Made by a program: the position numbers and the translations under genes. The notes beneath the pieces are model-generated. The model was not told the DNA's origin, made no database searches, and was given only the letters and a program-made list of their open reading frames with translations. From Pseudomonas sp. PDM04 (GTDB lineage Bacteria; Pseudomonadota; Gammaproteobacteria; Pseudomonadales; Pseudomonadaceae), in the NCBI RefSeq assembly GCF_014851765.1, contig NZ_JACVAI010000004.1:620001-684000 (forward strand): a stretch of 64,000 bases of DNA, read 5' to 3'. Positions 62,592-64,000 of this stretch are shown here, piece after piece; the first letter of the stretch is position 1; each line of letters opens with the position of its first letter.

Positions 62592-64000
62592 TTATTGGTT
62601 TTGGCAGGGTTGTGGATAACGTGCTTTGCGCTCCAGGTCGTCGAGGTCGATATGGTTGCGCATGTACTGCTGACTGGCGTCCACCAGCGGCTGGTGATCC
62701 CAGCTCTTCAGCTTGCCGATGGTCAGCGCATCGGCGACGAAACGCCGACGACGCTGGCTTGCGAGCACCTGTTGGTGGATCGCCGGGATATCCCACTTGG
62801 CCCGTGCTTCGGCGAGAAATTCCTCGAACAGCAGGCGATGTTGCGGCGACTGGCTGAGTTCTTCCTGCTCACGTGGGTCGTTGCGTACGTCGAAGAGTAG
62901 GCAAGGGTCCTGTTCGCTGTAGATAAATTTGTAGGCCCCGCGACGAATCATCATCAGCGGGCTGACTGTGCCCTCGGCCATGTACTCGCCGAAGACTTCG
63001 TCGTGACCGCCCTGCCCTTGCAGGTGCGGCACCAGCGAATGGCCATCCAGCGGCAGGCCCGGCTCCAGGGAGCCGCCGGCCAGTTCGACGAAGGTGGGCA
63101 ACAGGTCGGCGGTCGACACCGCTGCGCTGACCCGGCGGGCGCCGAACTGCCCCGGCGCACTGATCAGCATCGGCACGCGCGCGGCCATTTCGAACCAGTG
63201 CATCTTGTACCAGAGCCCGCGCTCGCCGAGCATGTCGCCATGGTCGCCGGAGAAGACGATGATGGTGTCGTCGATCAGCCCGGTTTCCTCGAGTGTTTGC
63301 AGGAGTTTGCCGACGTTACTGTCGATATAGCTGCACGCACCGAAGTAAGCGCGGCGGGCGTCACGGATCTTATCCACAGGCAGTGGCTTTTCCCACAGGT
63401 CGTAGACCTTGAGCAAGCGCTGGGAATGCGGATCGAGACCGGTCTGCGCGGGCGTTTCGGGCATCGGGATCTCGGTCTCGTCGTACAGGTTCCAGAAGGC
63501 CTTGGGAATCGTGTACGGATCGTGCGGGTGAGTCATCGATACGGTCAGGCAGAACGGCTGGTCGCCGTCTTCGCGCACATGATCGAACAGGTACTGCTGG
63601 GCCTTGAACACCACCTCTTCATCGAAGTCCAGCTGGTTGGTGCGCACGCACGGTCCGGCCTGCAGCACCGACGACATGTTGTGGTACCAGGTCGGCCGCA
63701 CGTCCGGTTCGTCCCAGTTCACTGCCCAGCCATAGTCGGCCGGATAAATATCGCTGGTCAGGCGTTCTTCGTAACCGTGCAACTGGTCCGGGCCGCAAAA
63801 GTGCATCTTGCCTGACAGTGCCGTGCGGTAGCCGAGGCGGCGCAGGTAATGGGCGTACGTCGGTACGTCGGCGGGAAAGTCGGCCGCGTTGTCGTAGGCG
63901 CCGATCTTGCTCGGCAACTGACCGCTGACCAGGGTAAAACGCGAGGGCGCGCACAGGGGGCTGTTGCAATACGCGGCGTCGAACACCACGCCTTCGGCGG
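62592..64000 (-). CDS. betC: Choline sulfatase, N-terminus beyond the window
   Basis: About 469 residues of a type I sulfatase that hydrolyses choline-O-sulfate to choline and sulfate. The frame is open to the window edge (AEGVVFDAAYCNSPLCAPSR), so the N-terminal metal-binding segment is missing. The formylglycine motif C-A-P-S-R is present, as are the downstream metal site IVFSGDHGDMLGERGLWYK and the C-terminal region ending DDLERKARYPQ. Its neighbours choX and a SulP permease support the choline-sulfate assignment. Confidence 0.95.
   Translation of the reverse strand, partial: AEGVVFDAAYCNSPLCAPSRFTLVSGQLPSKIGAYDNAADFPADVPTYAHYLRRLGYRTALSGKMHFCGPDQLHGYEERLTSDIYPADYGWAVNWDEPDVRPTWYHNMSSVLQAGPCVRTNQLDFDEEVVFKAQQYLFDHVREDGDQPFCLTVSMTHPHDPYTIPKAFWNLYDETEIPMPETPAQTGLDPHSQRLLKVYDLWEKPLPVDKIRDARRAYFGACSYIDSNVGKLLQTLEETGLIDDTIIVFSGDHGDMLGERGLWYKMHWFEMAARVPMLISAPGQFGARRVSAAVSTADLLPTFVELAGGSLEPGLPLDGHSLVPHLQGQGGHDEVFGEYMAEGTVSPLMMIRRGAYKFIYSEQDPCLLFDVRNDPREQEELSQSPQHRLLFEEFLAEARAKWDIPAIHQQVLASQRRRRFVADALTIGKLKSWDHQPLVDASQQYMRNHIDLDDLERKARYPQPCQNQ

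Overview
The window is the chromosomal replication-origin region of a Pseudomonas, most likely of the P. fluorescens complex. Evidence: the order rpmH-rnpA-yidD-yidC-mnmE leftward and dnaA-dnaN-recF-gyrB rightward around a DnaA-box-rich gap; mnmG-rsmG-parA-parB-atpIBEFHAGDC-glmU-glmR-glmS on the left; plsC-gmhB-glyS-glyQ-tag-acyltransferase-PilZ-TPR-trkA-rsmB-fmt-def-lysM-dprA-tsaC-qor-hemF-aroE on the right; and high-GC coding with REP-like palindromes built on a GTGGGAGCGAGC core. All assignments come from reading the sequence; no database search was run.

Layout. 1-4217 is the right end of a Tn7-like transposon (tnsC partial, tnsB, tnsA, then three perfect TnsB-site repeats) inserted in attTn7 just downstream of glmS. 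Its left part, with the target selector and any cargo, lies outside the window. 4241-8456 holds cell-wall precursor genes (glmS, glmR, glmU). 8574-15691 is the complete ATP synthase operon. 15837-20071 is parB-parA-rsmG-mnmG. 20072-20642 is a non-coding region with several DnaA boxes, followed by an inserted, oppositely oriented iron-uptake cassette (ECF sigma, FecR-type anti-sigma, TonB-dependent receptor; 20643-24651). 24694-28616 holds mnmE, yidC, yidD, rnpA and rpmH. 28617-29181 is the probable oriC. 29182-35389 is dnaA-dnaN-recF-gyrB, with two parS sites inside recF. 35578-42706 is a RpiR-type regulator plus a D-Ala-D-Ala dipeptidase and a five-gene dipeptide ABC importer, apparently an accessory insertion between gyrB and plsC. 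42890-59892 is the conserved housekeeping string. 59942-64000 is a sulfate transporter, a choline-binding protein and the 5'-truncated choline sulfatase gene.

How it works together: DnaA (from dnaA) acts at oriC, ParB (from parB) should load at the parS sites 12-13 kb from its own gene, and DnaN, RecF and GyrB serve the same replication cycle. Most genes are transcribed away from oriC. The main exceptions are the fecIR-receptor cassette on the left and plsC-glyQ, trkA-def, qor and sulP-betC on the right. The exact DnaA-box nonamer TTATCCACA recurs at least 34 times across the window, in intergenic hairpins and inside genes, far above chance. betC, choX and the SulP permease form a choline-O-sulfate use module. 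REP-type inverted repeats sit between several of the right-hand operons.
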